A stretch of 64,000 bases of DNA from Armatimonadetes bacterium 55-13 (GCA_001898035.1 MKRX01000008.1:1-64000), one strand, 5' to 3'; positions 44,001 to 52,770 are shown, numbered from the stretch's first letter. The notes: generated from the sequence alone by a model not told the origin. Numbers and translations are program-made.

Positions 44001-44053
44001 TTCCCAAAGAATCCGACCCATTCTGTCGAAATCGTCAATTCTCGCACGACTAC

Positions 44054-44084
44054 TTTCCAGAGTTCTTCAAAAGAACTCTGGAAA
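44054..44084. terminator. Perfect 14-bp hairpin between the DGPF and GyrI-like genes
   Basis: TTTCCAGAGTTCTT (44054-44067) pairs with AAGAACTCTGGAAA (44071-44084) around a CAA loop. It ends six bases before the ATG at 44091, so it is either a terminator or a structure that hides the ribosome site GAAAGAAG of the next gene. Confidence 0.65.
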
Positions 44085-44090
44085 GAAGAT

Positions 44091-44558
44091 ATGAGCTTGA
44101 AACCACCTCGTATAGTTGATGAGCCCAGGTTGACGATCGTTGGAATTGATCGCAGCTACCGATTTGAAGAAATGGCCGAGATTCCGGGCCAATGGCAGCA
44201 CTTTGTTCCAAGTATGGATGCAATTGTCTCGAAGCAATCAAATGACGCCTATGGCATTTCGCATCGGATGACAGAATCTGGCATTTGTTACTTTTGTGGG
44301 ATAGCTGTAACCTCTGTGGAGGGGCAACCCAACGGACTAGACGTGATCGAACTCCCGGCTCAGCGCTACGCTGCGTTCGAGCACCCAGGTCATGTCTCTG
44401 AACTCTGCAATACCATTGATTCCATCTGGAAGGAGTGGTTGCCGAGTAGTGGGCACGTTCCCACCCAACCTGCGGTTCTTTTCGAAAAATACGGCCCGGG
44501 CTTTTGCCCCGACCGAGGTTCTGGTGATATCGAAGTGTGGATGGCCCTTCAATCCTAA
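44091..44558 (+). CDS. GyrI-like effector-binding domain protein
   Basis: 155 aa. It has the GyrI/AraC-effector-binding (SOUL-like) pattern: LTIVGIDRSYRFEEMAEIPGQW, YGISHRMTESGICYFCGIAVTS, LPAQRYAAFEHPGHVSELCNTIDSIWKEWLP and a closing FEKYGPGF...IEVWMAL. It is a free-standing ligand-binding domain without DNA-binding part. It is followed by a DinB gene 10 bp on, with AAAGGAG between them. Confidence 0.88.
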   Translation: MSLKPPRIVDEPRLTIVGIDRSYRFEEMAEIPGQWQHFVPSMDAIVSKQSNDAYGISHRMTESGICYFCGIAVTSVEGQPNGLDVIELPAQRYAAFEHPGHVSELCNTIDSIWKEWLPSSGHVPTQPAVLFEKYGPGFCPDRGSGDIEVWMALQS

Positions 44559-44568
44559 AGGAGAAGCA

Positions 44569-45072
44569 ATGGTTACCGAAACCCCTTTTAATCTCGATCA
44601 ATTCATCCAAGACAGCTTGTCCGCCACCGAAATGGCTTGTGGACGTCTGCTGAAGACACTCTCATTCGTTCCCGATGACAAACTGCACTGGTCTCCAACC
44701 GAGTCCTCGCGATCCGCTCTTCAAATTGCTGCGCATTGCGGCGGCGCAAACGCTGCTTTCGCGAAAATCATCGCTGGAGAACCCATGCCAGTCTCAAAAG
44801 ATCCTGCCGAGTTCGAGAGAGTCCGACGGGAAGCGGAAGGCATTTACACCGACAGAGAGAGTGTAATAAAACTCATCGAAGACTCGACAAAGGCTGTAAT
44901 GGACGCAATTAAGAACGTCACGCCCGCATCCTTCGGAACGAATCCAGACAGCCCGATCGGGCCAATGCCAATGGCGTTTTGGATGAAATTGCCAGACACT
45001 CACACCCAGGGGCACGCTTCACAAATCGACTATCTGCAGACAACTTGGGGAGATCTCGAAGATCACTTTTAG
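44569..45072 (+). CDS. DinB-family protein
   Basis: 167 aa from the ATG at 44569, which has AAAGGAGAAGCA before it; this decides against longer in-frame starts inside the GyrI-like gene. The metal His are in LQIAAHCGGA (near 50) and DTHTQGHASQIDYLQTTWGD (near 145-151). Its C-terminal YLQTTWGD is shared with the DinB protein at 39117 (YLQTVYGD). It probably forms an operon with the GyrI-like gene. Confidence 0.82.
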   Translation: MVTETPFNLDQFIQDSLSATEMACGRLLKTLSFVPDDKLHWSPTESSRSALQIAAHCGGANAAFAKIIAGEPMPVSKDPAEFERVRREAEGIYTDRESVIKLIEDSTKAVMDAIKNVTPASFGTNPDSPIGPMPMAFWMKLPDTHTQGHASQIDYLQTTWGDLEDHF

Positions 45073-45103
45073 GCCCTCTGAGATGTTCGACAAGTCTCGA
45101 ACG

Positions 45104-45124
45104 TTGAATACCTTAGGTATTCAA
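45104..45124. promoter_or_regulatory. Perfect palindrome at the start codon of the luciferase-like gene
   Basis: Arms TTGAATACCT (45104-45113) and AGGTATTCAA (45115-45124) flank a single T. The last A is the first base of the start codon ATG. A site with the same left half occurs before the second ArsR gene (51498-51512), and a palindrome with the same outer arms lies before the S10 peptidase gene (62647-62668). It is probably an operator. Confidence 0.5.
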
Positions 45125-46155
45125 TGATCAATGGAAAAAGCATCAAGTTCTCCATTCTCGATCTATCTTGGATTCGAGAGGGAGAAACGGCCAAGGAAGC
45201 ACTCCGAGACACCTTAGAGCTTGCTCAGCATGCCGAACGTTGGGGTTACCATCGATTCTGGCTTGCTGAGCATCACAATATGCAGGGGATTGCCAGTGCG
45301 GCAACATCGGTTGCTATTGGCTATGTCGCCTCGGGCACATCTACCCTTAGAGTGGGTTCAGGAGGCATCATGCTTCCGAATCACTCGCCGTTGGTGATCG
45401 CAGAACAATTCGGCACCCTTGCCTCCATCTACGGAGATCGAATCGACCTGGGTGTTGGTCGCGCACCCGGGTCGGATGGTACTACGATGAGGGCGCTTAG
45501 AAGAGACGTCCGCCACGCAGCCGATGACTTTCCGGCAGACGTCGAGGAACTCCAGGAACTGCTTGGGCCCACTCGCCCGGGACAGGTAATTCACGCCATT
45601 CCCGGGCAGAACACAAACGTGCCGATCTATTTGCTCGGCTCGAGTGACTATAGCGCTCACCTTGCCGCCACCTTGGGGTTACCATTCGCCTTTGCTTCCC
45701 ACTTCGCACCCGCCTTTCTCCACGAGGCTCTAGAAATCTACCGCGAAGAATTTCGCCCTTCGGCTCATTTTGATCGCCCCTACGCGATGGCGGCCGTCAA
45801 TGTCGCGGTTGCCGATACCGATCAAGAAGCGCAACGGCTTTTCACTTCTTCGCAAATGGGATTTCTCAACATGATCCGGGGACAGCGGTTAAAACTACAG
45901 CCACCGATCGATTCGATGGACTCCATCTGGTCCCCTCTTGAAAAGGCAAAAGTCGAGGCGATGCTTACATACGCCTATGTGGGAGCAAGACAACGGGTGA
46001 GTGAAGGGATACGTCAGTTTCTCGAAGCAACCCAGGTTGACGAACTCATAGTCACTTCGCGAATCTACGATCAATCCGAACGTCTTCGTTCGTTGGAACT
46101 GCTGGCTGAAGTCCGCGAAATGCTCCAGGCAAGACCGGGAGCCGTGACTTCCTAA
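45124..46155 (+). CDS. LLM-class flavin-dependent oxidoreductase (luciferase-like)
   Basis: 343 aa. It belongs to the alkanal-monooxygenase-like group: [62 protein letters not shown] and [12 protein letters not shown] mark the FMN-binding barrel, as in YhbW/MsnO8-type proteins. It probably uses reduced FMN and oxygen; the substrate is unknown. The operator-like palindrome at its start codon suggests tight control. It is convergent with the NAT gene, with a 4-bp overlap. Confidence 0.88.
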   Translation: MINGKSIKFSILDLSWIREGETAKEALRDTLELAQHAERWGYHRFWLAEHHNMQGIASAATSVAIGYVASGTSTLRVGSGGIMLPNHSPLVIAEQFGTLASIYGDRIDLGVGRAPGSDGTTMRALRRDVRHAADDFPADVEELQELLGPTRPGQVIHAIPGQNTNVPIYLLGSSDYSAHLAATLGLPFAFASHFAPAFLHEALEIYREEFRPSAHFDRPYAMAAVNVAVADTDQEAQRLFTSSQMGFLNMIRGQRLKLQPPIDSMDSIWSPLEKAKVEAMLTYAYVGARQRVSEGIRQFLEATQVDELIVTSRIYDQSERLRSLELLAEVREMLQARPGAVTS

Positions 46156-46982
46156 ATAGAGCGCGCTCCCGTCATGACTCGATCAAAGATGAGATCGGCT
46201 TCCGAAGGCTCCAGATGGAGTTGAAACTCGCGATCCAAAATCGCCCACAAGTCAGCTGGGTTAGAGATGTCTTGGCTCCGAATGATTTCCGGTCCTCGAC
46301 GATGTGTAAATTTATCGTTGAGTAATCCAACCCGCTCGCCATTAGGAAGGGCCAGAGCCGCCATAAGCGACTGTTTGAACTTGGACCGGGGATGCGTACT
46401 GGTCCACCAATTCGCCAACTCTCGATCAATTAACGGCATCTGTTCACCCGTGAACTCGTAAACGTCCATCCATTCTTCGCCTAGGTCCGCCTGATGATAA
46501 TAGATGTTTCCATGCCGCACGATCCTTCGTGTCTCATGAGGCGTAGCCTGCTCGGTGTCCAATTCAAAGCGGATTGGCGCCGTCAAAGACATGCCACCCA
46601 CACCGCCGTCCACAATCCAGGTAACTCCGTCCAGATCGACTTGGATGAAAAGGTGGGTCCGGGGTGGCAACACATCGCGTGGCGTCCCCATTCTCACCCG
46701 ACCGGCATGCGGGCGAGCCAGAAACCCAAGCGTTAACAAGACTTCAAGCAGAAGACCGTTTTGTTCAAAGCAGTAGCCACCGCGTCGACGATCAATCAGT
46801 TTTTCGACAAGCGACTCGTCATCCAGCAAAATCGTCTGATCAAGAAGGACGTCCAAGTTCGAAAAGGCAAGATGCGTAGTGTGCGCGAACTGTAGTGCCT
46901 GAAGCGTCTCCAGATTTGGCGTAAGATCGCCAGAGTATTCCAACCTCTTCAAATACTTTTCGACATTGATCAGTCCCGGCAT
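46152..46982 (-). CDS. nat: Arylamine N-acetyltransferase
   Basis: About 276 aa from the ATG at 46982 (a TTG at 46988 is also possible). The Cys-His-Asp triad is visible: C71 in [14 protein letters not shown]110 in [10 protein letters not shown] and D125 in WIVDGGVGG, close to the usual C69-H107-D122. It moves acetyl from acetyl-CoA to arylamines or hydrazines through a Cys thioester. The length is that of normal prokaryotic NATs. It is cytoplasmic, a single gene. Confidence 0.9.
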   Translation of the reverse strand: MPGLINVEKYLKRLEYSGDLTPNLETLQALQFAHTTHLAFSNLDVLLDQTILLDDESLVEKLIDRRRGGYCFEQNGLLLEVLLTLGFLARPHAGRVRMGTPRDVLPPRTHLFIQVDLDGVTWIVDGGVGGMSLTAPIRFELDTEQATPHETRRIVRHGNIYYHQADLGEEWMDVYEFTGEQMPLIDRELANWWTSTHPRSKFKQSLMAALALPNGERVGLLNDKFTHRRGPEIIRSQDISNPADLWAILDREFQLHLEPSEADLIFDRVMTGARSI

Positions 46983-47032
46983 GCTCAAACTCTACCAGTC
47001 GATGTCGACGCGGAAGGGAATACAATCCGACC

Positions 47033-47725
47033 ATGACCAAAGGAGAACGCCGAGCAAGATTTGCCTCCTTAGCCTCGATGATCCCGCGGCCCGGAGAGAG
47101 TCAAGTGATGGATGATCAAATGCGAGCGGTACTCCGACCTCTCATTGATCGCATCCTGCACGATATTCGAGACCAGGACTGTTCGCGTGTAGAGCCAAAC
47201 CCACGGTTATGTCCAAATTGCGATGTTCCAGTCGAATCCCTCAAATCACCCTACTGCAGCCCGCACTGTAAGGAAATGTGTGGCTTTATTCGGCAATTTC
47301 GGGGTTCGTTCGAGAACGCTCAAATTCTCGATCCAGAACGTCAGATCGGTCTGGCGCAAGCGTTCTGGAATATGCAAGGTGGCGGTTTTCCACGACGTCA
47401 GGCAATGGTCACTCCGAAAATAATCGCCAAAGTGATTGAACGCGAAGGTGGTAAATGCGCGCGTTGTGGCGCCCCTGCCACGGAGGTGGAGCATATCGGA
47501 AGCGCGTGCAATCGACCAATCAATCTCCTCCCTGTTTGCTCGCCATGTAATCGTGCCCACTTGTTTGGTGACCCAAACTATGATCGCCGTTCCGAAGTCA
47601 GCCCGCTCTATGACGAGGTCGCTCTGAGAATCTTCGTACCGGAAGTCGTACGGGTATGCGATGATTTTGAGCTTTGGGATTGGCGAGCTTATGTCGCTGA
47701 GCGTCGAGCCCTGCTAATTAACTAG
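47033..47725 (+). CDS. HNH-endonuclease-domain protein with zinc motifs
   Basis: 230 aa. Two zinc-type knuckles are seen: LCPNCDVPVESLKSPYCSPHC near residues 62-82 and GKCARCGAP...VCSPCNR near 142-180, the latter framing an HNH-like core (TEVEHIGSACNRPINLLPVC). It would cut or nick nucleic acid with a divalent metal; the first knuckle could aid DNA binding. No restriction methylase is nearby. The end overlaps the DUF72 gene by 12 bp. Confidence 0.75.
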   Translation: MTKGERRARFASLASMIPRPGESQVMDDQMRAVLRPLIDRILHDIRDQDCSRVEPNPRLCPNCDVPVESLKSPYCSPHCKEMCGFIRQFRGSFENAQILDPERQIGLAQAFWNMQGGGFPRRQAMVTPKIIAKVIEREGGKCARCGAPATEVEHIGSACNRPINLLPVCSPCNRAHLFGDPNYDRRSEVSPLYDEVALRIFVPEVVRVCDDFELWDWRAYVAERRALLIN

Positions 47726-48439
47726 CTCCCGAAGGCGGTCCGCCCACTTCCAAGGAGCAACGGTATCAAGATGGCGACAGTAGACATAACAGTCCCTACC
47801 GCTGCTAATAATCTCTTTGATTTTTCTCGCCCACTCTTGAAGCTCGGTTTCGCTGTATTGTAGCTTGCGAAGTCGGATGTAAGAGTGATCGGCGGTGAAG
47901 CGCATTTCCGCCGAATGATCATCGGTCTCTGTGGCAATCCAAGCGACGCCATGCTTGGACAAAAGACTCTCGGTCTCTGCACAAAACCAAGACTCGTGAT
48001 TCAACTCTAGACTCCAGCGTAGTCCCGGACGTTGGGGTATCGAGACTAAGAAATTTGATAACCGATCATCGTCGCGTTTGAAATTTCCGGGTATCTGTAG
48101 CCACAAACTCCCAATCTTTCCAGCATCTTCAGCCGGTTGCATTCTCTCAAGAAAAAGATTAAGGGCTTCCAAACTCTCAGGCTTTAGCCGCTTAAAGTGG
48201 GTTACCGACTGATGCATTTTCGGTGAGACACGGAAGTCATCCGGCGTTTTCGTCAACCAGTTCTTAATACTGGTCTCGCTGAGCATTGACTGAAACGCAC
48301 CATGAAATTCAAGCGAGTTGTAGCGGGTTCCGTAGTAGTCGAGAAACTTCGATTTCGGCTGATCGCTAGGATAGAAAAGCCCATCTCCCTTCCAATCGGC
48401 ATAGTCGTAACCTGAGAGTCCAAGGAAAAGCTGAGCCAT
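47714..48439 (-). CDS. DUF72-family protein
   Basis: 241 aa. The TIM-barrel DUF72 pattern is complete: LFLGLSGYDYADWKGDGLFYP, YGTRYNSLEFHGAFQ, FRVSPKMHQSVTHF, LWLQIPGNF, LRWSLELNHESW and SYIRL...YCR. The function is not known for the family; nuclease or metal-dependent roles have been suggested. A dead gene lies just upstream on the same strand. Confidence 0.88.
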   Translation of the reverse strand: MAQLFLGLSGYDYADWKGDGLFYPSDQPKSKFLDYYGTRYNSLEFHGAFQSMLSETSIKNWLTKTPDDFRVSPKMHQSVTHFKRLKPESLEALNLFLERMQPAEDAGKIGSLWLQIPGNFKRDDDRLSNFLVSIPQRPGLRWSLELNHESWFCAETESLLSKHGVAWIATETDDHSAEMRFTADHSYIRLRKLQYSETELQEWARKIKEIISSGRDCYVYCRHLDTVAPWKWADRLRELVN

Positions 48440-48445
48440 GCTGCA

Positions 48446-49012
48446 TTATGGGGAAGACGGCTCAAGGGGTGACGCATCGAAGGCAATCGCCACTTGAGAG
48501 CCGTACAACGGATAATCGATTCTCGTGCGGTATCCCTTAAGATCTCGGCGATCGGCTCCCAGTTTTTCAAAAGCAAGAGATACCAACTCTAGATAAGTTG
48601 GGACTTCTGCAAGTCGAAGCATACTGGTCGATTGGCCAAGTGGATGAATCGTCTCATGAATATCCAGTCTGTCGACGTCCCGAGACGGATCGTTCACGTT
48701 GGCCACCCCCTCAAAACTTGTGTCGTAAACGTGCAGAATTGGCTGATCGCCTGGCTCCAAAAGATCTTGGTGGATGAAGACGTCGAAAACCAAAAGACGT
48801 CAGGGAACAGTTACTTCCGCAAACATGTATCGTTTGCGCTTTCCAGGTACGTAACGCGGGATCTCCTCACGATTCACTTCGGCGAAGACGAAATCCGTTG
48901 CCGCAAGGGGGGCGACTCCATCTCCAGCCAAGGTGTAATGAACAACTTCACCGACTTGGACGACATCAAGCTTGGGAGGTGGTTCGGAGCAAAACTCGTC
49001 GAGGCGGAGGCC
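48446..49012 (-). pseudogene. Truncated remnant with an in-frame stop, unknown family
   Basis: On the minus strand a coding-like frame runs from about 49012 (LRLDEFCSEPPPKLDVVQVG, then VNREEIPRYVPGKRKRYMF) to a TGA at 48800-48802, and continues in the same frame after it (VFDVFIHQDLLEPGDQPILH, then VNDPSRDVDRLD and RTRIDYPLYGSQVAIAF) to a stop at 48446. The stop would be an Arg codon (CGA) by one base change. No start codon is seen at the 5' end, which is cut by another stop. It is probably a decayed C-terminal part of a larger protein; the family is not identified. Confidence 0.5.
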
Positions 49013-49088
49013 TCATCGAAGACAACGAAACAGATAGCCTTGAATCCAATTCCTCATAGTTTGCCTCTGTTATCTAAGAGGCAAACTA

Positions 49089-49675
49089 TGATTGGAATTA
49101 GCATCTTAACCCTGGCCCTCACGTTGACTCAATCAACGCCAAGGCTCTCGGTCCAACTGTCCCCCCAAGAACGCGAAGGTCTCCTGTTTTCTCGCGAAGA
49201 AGAGAAATTTGCGCGCGATGTATATGAAAAGCTCGCCAAGAAATGGGGAGATCGTCCTTTCTCTAATATTCAGCGGAGTGAGCAGCAGCACATGGATGCT
49301 GTAAAGGGGTTGCTTGACCGATACGGCTTACAAGATCCCGTCGCGGGAAAGGCCGCCGGAGAGTACGTGAACCAAACCTTGAAACAAACGTACGATCGAA
49401 TGATCGCTCGGGGACTTCAATCTCGAGCAGCCGCCCTTCGGATCGGCGCTGAGATTGAAGATATGGATCTTTCCGATCTTGCACGTCTGACCAAGCAGAC
49501 ATCAAACGCTGAAATCGTCAAGGTTTACAGTCTGCTGTCCAAGGGTTCCCGAAACCATCTTCGTGCCTTTGTGGGCGCCCTATCCCGAATCGGCGAAAGC
49601 TACAAACCATTCAAGATCACTCAGGAGGAGTTTAACAAGATCGTCTCGAGCCCAATGGAACGAGGTCCAAACTAG
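49089..49675 (+). CDS. Secreted DUF2202-family protein
   Basis: 195 aa from the ATG at 49089. A short signal peptide (MIGISILTLALTLTQS) is followed by the DUF2202 ferritin-like pattern: LSPQEREGLLFSREEEKFARDVYEKLAKKWGDRPFSNIQRSEQQHMDAVKGLLDRYGL, cut here into pieces of the family core, and later IEDMDLSDLARL and GSRNHLRAFVGAL. The Glu/His pattern EEEK, EQQH could bind metal. Long in-frame extensions upstream cover the remnant on the other strand and are not real. Confidence 0.85.
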
Positions 49676-49774
49676 ACGGAAACAGAACCACCTGCCGAAT
49701 AGTCGAATTCTGGCGACTCCATTCGACTAGTTCTCGAAAGCCGATCCGCAGATCGGTTGGAAAGGAGAATATCA

Positions 49775-49948
49775 ATGTGCCCAGCTTGTTATGCGTCCCT
49801 CGCCTTGGTTGTCACGGGTGTTACCTCTGCCGGTGGAGTCACCGCTTTCGTGGCCGCCAAAGTCTACAAATCTAGACGTCATGCCAAGCTTGTCCTTGCG
49901 ACGTCAAAAGGAGAACACAAAGAAGATAGCGATCGTCGCTCTTCGTGA
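49775..49948 (+). CDS. Small membrane protein with N-terminal CPAC
   Basis: 57 aa from the ATG at 49775, with AAAGGAG 8 bp before it. It starts MCPACYASLALVVTGVTSAG, contains one membrane segment and has a basic, hydrophilic tail (KVYKSRRHAK...EDSDRRSS). The C-x-x-C at the very start could bind metal or haem. No family is recognised. Confidence 0.5.
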   Translation: MCPACYASLALVVTGVTSAGGVTAFVAAKVYKSRRHAKLVLATSKGEHKEDSDRRSS

Positions 49949-50041
49949 CCCTCTCTCAGGGCGAGAATTGGCGGAATGAGAGGTCTACCTGCTGGCAACA
50001 CAATGAACAAGGAATAACACCCTTGGCGGAGGGTTATTCAA

Positions 50042-50084
50042 CATTCGTCATTCGTTGGCTGTCGCGACCGACGAATGACGAATG
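50042..50084. terminator. Bidirectional hairpin made of CATTCGT repeats
   Basis: CATTCGTCATTCGT (50042-50055) pairs perfectly with ACGAATGACGAATG (50071-50084). Each arm is itself a tandem CATTCGT. It ends two bases before the stop codon of the convergent DinB gene and serves both neighbours. Confidence 0.65.
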
Positions 50085-50085
50085 G

Positions 50086-50571
50086 CTAGTCCCACGTATA
50101 AGGGTTATTTCCTCGTGACCACAAATAAGAAACCAATTGCCCAGCGTGGTAAGACTCGTGTCGGGCGATAAATCTGAATAATTCCGCTCGAGGAACTTCG
50201 TCGAGCTCCAAATATTTCCGGAATCCTGCCGAGAGATGTGTAACGGGCTCGTCCAGTTCCCGGTTGCTCAGAGAATCGAGGTAAGCCAGAGTTTCCGTTC
50301 GTACCTCTTCCGTGCGAGCGATCAATCCGTCTACCGACGAGATTGCCCAGAGCTGTGCGTCCAGATCGCCTGAAGGCTGAGGAGTCGATCCTTTCATCCG
50401 CTGCACCAACATGAACTCTGTAGAAACAATTTCGACGAACTGACCATGGACCGTCCGCATGCCCTGCATCGGCGCCCAAGGCAACAACTCTGCGCTTAGA
50501 TGGGGAAAGGTTTCTGTTAAGTCCTTTCGAACGGATGCCAAGTTGGCGCGGAGCAACTCATGGTGCGTCAT
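50086..50571 (-). CDS. DinB-family protein
   Basis: 161 aa. The His pattern is RTVHGQFVEIVSTEFMLVQ (near 40) and IARHESYHAGQLVSYLW (near 140-146, HxxxxH rather than HxxxH). The fold is the DinB helix bundle; the function is unknown. It is probably co-transcribed with the HhH and RibD-like genes upstream (16-bp gap). Confidence 0.75.
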   Translation of the reverse strand: MTHHELLRANLASVRKDLTETFPHLSAELLPWAPMQGMRTVHGQFVEIVSTEFMLVQRMKGSTPQPSGDLDAQLWAISSVDGLIARTEEVRTETLAYLDSLSNRELDEPVTHLSAGFRKYLELDEVPRAELFRFIARHESYHAGQLVSYLWSRGNNPYTWD

Positions 50572-50587
50572 CGCCGGAGTCTACTGA

Positions 50588-50785
50588 TTAGGTCTCTGGC
50601 GGCAAGAACTGAAGTCCCGCTTCGGCAAGAGCGTCTGAAATCTTCTTCAGCGCGTTTGTGCCCATTCCGTGAAGGTCCTCGATTTCTCGAGCGGTATGTC
50701 GACTTAGGTCTTCCAAACAGTTAACCTTGATTGAATTCAGCACACGCTGGGCAGGAGCCGCGAGTTTAGGAAGGGGCGTATTCAT
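50588..50785 (-). CDS. Small helix-hairpin-helix protein
   Basis: 65 aa: LAAPAQRVLNSIKVNCLEDLSRHTAREIEDLHGMGTNALKKI has the shape of an HhH pair, with the GMG hairpin near residue 43, as in the RNA polymerase alpha C-terminal domain and other DNA-binding proteins. It is cytoplasmic and probably binds DNA. It overlaps the RibD-like gene by 4 bp (ATGA). Confidence 0.7.
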   Translation of the reverse strand: MNTPLPKLAAPAQRVLNSIKVNCLEDLSRHTAREIEDLHGMGTNALKKISDALAEAGLQFLPPET

Positions 50786-51345
50786 TTTGGTTCGTAAGTA
50801 AGGACCACGCTCCCGTTATTGAACACGCGCGTCTCAAGTAGTCTGAGGTCCAATCTGCTAGGCAGTCCCTCAAACAAGGAGCGACCTCCTCCAAGAGCCA
50901 AGGGACAAAGGACAAGCTGATAGGCGTCAATGAGTCTTTCTGCTGACAGCTGGGCGACGATGCTGCCGCTTCCCAAAATGGTGATGTCGTTGGAACTGTC
51001 CTGCTTGAGGCGCCGAACCTCATCGGCTAGTTCTCCCTTGATCAGGGTTGTGTTGCTCCAAGTCGCTTCGCTTAACGATCGACTGAACACAAACTTTTGA
51101 AGCCGATTCATTCGTTCCGCAACGATGGGCATCCTCTCGGCTGCCACAGGCGTGGGCCAAAAACTGGCCATCATTTCATAGGTCACCCGACCGAAGAGAA
51201 GACTTCCGCCGCCTTGGGCATTGCTATTGACGAATTCTGCCCATTCCACGTCGTCGGGAGCCTTATGAGCCCAACTCATGTCCTCCTGTGTGTCAGTGAA
51301 GTATCCATCGAGGGAAATTTGATTGAAAACGGTCAGCTTCGCCAT
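50782..51345 (-). CDS. RibD C-terminal / dihydrofolate-reductase-fold protein
   Basis: 187 aa from the ATG at 51345; a longer frame upstream has no ribosome site. The start MAKLTVFNQISLDGYFTD, the middle FGRVTYEMMASFWPTP and ILGSGSIVAQL, and LCPLALGGGRSLFEGL define the DHFR-like YyaP/YwjB group. It probably binds NADPH; the substrate is not known. It heads a three-gene unit with the HhH and DinB genes. Confidence 0.85.
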   Translation of the reverse strand: MAKLTVFNQISLDGYFTDTQEDMSWAHKAPDDVEWAEFVNSNAQGGGSLLFGRVTYEMMASFWPTPVAAERMPIVAERMNRLQKFVFSRSLSEATWSNTTLIKGELADEVRRLKQDSSNDITILGSGSIVAQLSAERLIDAYQLVLCPLALGGGRSLFEGLPSRLDLRLLETRVFNNGSVVLTYEPK

Positions 51346-51497
51346 GGTGTTGCCCTGTAGTCGATTGGCAAAAACCAAATTCGACAAGACAATTTCATTC
51401 TGAGCCACTTGCTTTGCGGACTCTATTCAGACCGCACATAAGAATGGAGACGATGTCAGATATTCCTGATGATGAGCTTGACTTGCAGCGACGAATG

Positions 51498-51512
51498 TTG
51501 AATACTTAGGTA
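51498..51512 (+). promoter_or_regulatory. Half-palindrome TTGAATACTTAGGTA upstream of the second ArsR gene
   Basis: It differs by one missing C from the left three quarters of the palindrome at 45104-45124. It ends one base before the ArsR start codon, a normal place for an autoregulatory site. Confidence 0.35.
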
Positions 51513-51513
51513 A

Positions 51514-51849
51514 ATGCCTAACCAATCGCTGATGCTCGACCAAGTGTTCCAGGCGCTGGCTAACCCGACACGAAGGGAAGTAGTTCAGCTTTTGGGGCGC
51601 GGACCGGCAGCGATGACGGAACTGGCCAGATCCTTCAAGATGGCTCTGCCGTCATTCCTCCAGCATCTTCAGGTCTTAGAGAAGTGCGGGCTAGTCCGAT
51701 CGCAAAAGACCGGACGAAGCAGAGTGTATGAACTCGCTCCCGAACCCTTAGAAGCCGCTGAAGATTGGATGAAGGCGGCACGCCGACACTGGGAAACCAG
51801 ATTCGATCAACTCGACAGCTTTCTGCTCAGTCAAAAGGAGAACACTTAA
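51514..51849 (+). CDS. ArsR-family transcriptional regulator
   Basis: 111 aa. The winged helix reads [54 protein letters not shown] and [15 protein letters not shown]. It is the same subfamily as the protein at 33761 and also directly precedes an SRPBCC gene (TAATG overlap). There are no metal-binding Cys. An operator-like half-site abuts the start codon. Confidence 0.88.
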   Translation: MPNQSLMLDQVFQALANPTRREVVQLLGRGPAAMTELARSFKMALPSFLQHLQVLEKCGLVRSQKTGRSRVYELAPEPLEAAEDWMKAARRHWETRFDQLDSFLLSQKENT

Positions 51850-52352
51850 TGTCCGAATTCAATATCGATCCCACACTTGATCTCGTCCTGGAGCGAGTAG
51901 TTGACGTGCCAAGGGAGCTTGTCTGGAAAGCTTGGACCACCCCTGATCAGATTCTTCAATGGTTCACGCCAGCTCCGTGGAAGACGGTGGATTGCGAGAT
52001 TGACTTGCGTCCAGGGGGCATATTCAGAACCGTGATGGAATCTCCGGAAGGAGAGCAATTCCCCGGTTCAGGTTGCTTCCTTGAAGTCAGCGAAAATAGG
52101 CGACTCATTTGGACCTCCGCCATGGGCCCTGGATATCGACCTCTGGCTCTTCCGGAGAGCGAAGGTTGTGAATCTTTCGCCTTTACTGCCGTGATATCTC
52201 TGGAGACTGTATCCGGAGGAACCAAATACACCGCTCTGGTCATCCATGGCGATCCTGCAACAAAGAAGAAGCACGAAGAAATGGGATTCTACGACGGGTG
52301 GAGCGCTGCCTTGGATCAGCTTGTGAGCATGGTCAAAAAGACCACTAGCTAG
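51849..52352 (+). CDS. SRPBCC (AHSA1-like) domain protein
   Basis: 167 aa from the ATG at 51849, coupled to the ArsR gene. Motifs: [29 protein letters not shown], cut here to the family core, [34 protein letters not shown] and [17 protein letters not shown]. It is closely related to the group often called activator of Hsp90 ATPase-like, but Hsp90 activation is not implied. The ligand is unknown. Confidence 0.86.
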   Translation: MSEFNIDPTLDLVLERVVDVPRELVWKAWTTPDQILQWFTPAPWKTVDCEIDLRPGGIFRTVMESPEGEQFPGSGCFLEVSENRRLIWTSAMGPGYRPLALPESEGCESFAFTAVISLETVSGGTKYTALVIHGDPATKKKHEEMGFYDGWSAALDQLVSMVKKTTS

Positions 52353-52365
52353 GTAAGGTTCCGCC

Positions 52366-52770
52366 ATGCGAGCGGAGCCAGCAAAGACCGTTGATGAGTA
52401 TATCTCCCAGATTCAATCGGAGGAATCGAGGAAAGCCCTTGAGTCCCTCCGAATTATCATTCGGTCCGAGATACCAGAGGCACAGGAAGTTATCAGTTAT
52501 GGGATTCCCACATTTAAGTTCTATGGGATGTTGGTTAGCTTTGCCGCCTTCAAGAATCACTGTTCGCTGTTTCCGGGCCATACGGTTGCCGAATTCGAAA
52601 AGCAACTATCGGGTTACAAAACCTCGAAAGGGACAATTCAGTTCTTGCCCGAGGATCCGCTTCCTGAGTCTCTGGTGCGTGCCATCGTGCGTCGACGTTC
52701 GCAAGAGAATCGCCAAGCATACGAAGCCAAGAACGTGAAGATAAGTCCGGTAGAAGGCAATCCGCAATAG
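52366..52770 (+). CDS. DUF1801 / iron-chaperone YdhG-like protein
   Basis: 134 aa. The pattern TVDEYISQIQSEESRKALESLRIII, EVISYGIPTFKFYGMLVSFAAFKNHCSLFPG and GTIQFLPEDPLPESLVRAIV is typical of YdhG-type DUF1801 proteins (cut here to the family core). It has the frataxin-like fold reported for Fra. The role is unproven. It follows the SRPBCC gene by 14 bp and may be the third gene of that operon. Confidence 0.88.
   Translation: MRAEPAKTVDEYISQIQSEESRKALESLRIIIRSEIPEAQEVISYGIPTFKFYGMLVSFAAFKNHCSLFPGHTVAEFEKQLSGYKTSKGTIQFLPEDPLPESLVRAIVRRRSQENRQAYEAKNVKISPVEGNPQ

Noticed and set aside
46152-46155. Overlap of the luciferase-like and NAT genes as a sign of a wrong start or stop
   Set aside because: The two genes are convergent and both ends match family length; a 4-bp overlap of stops is normal in this dense genome.
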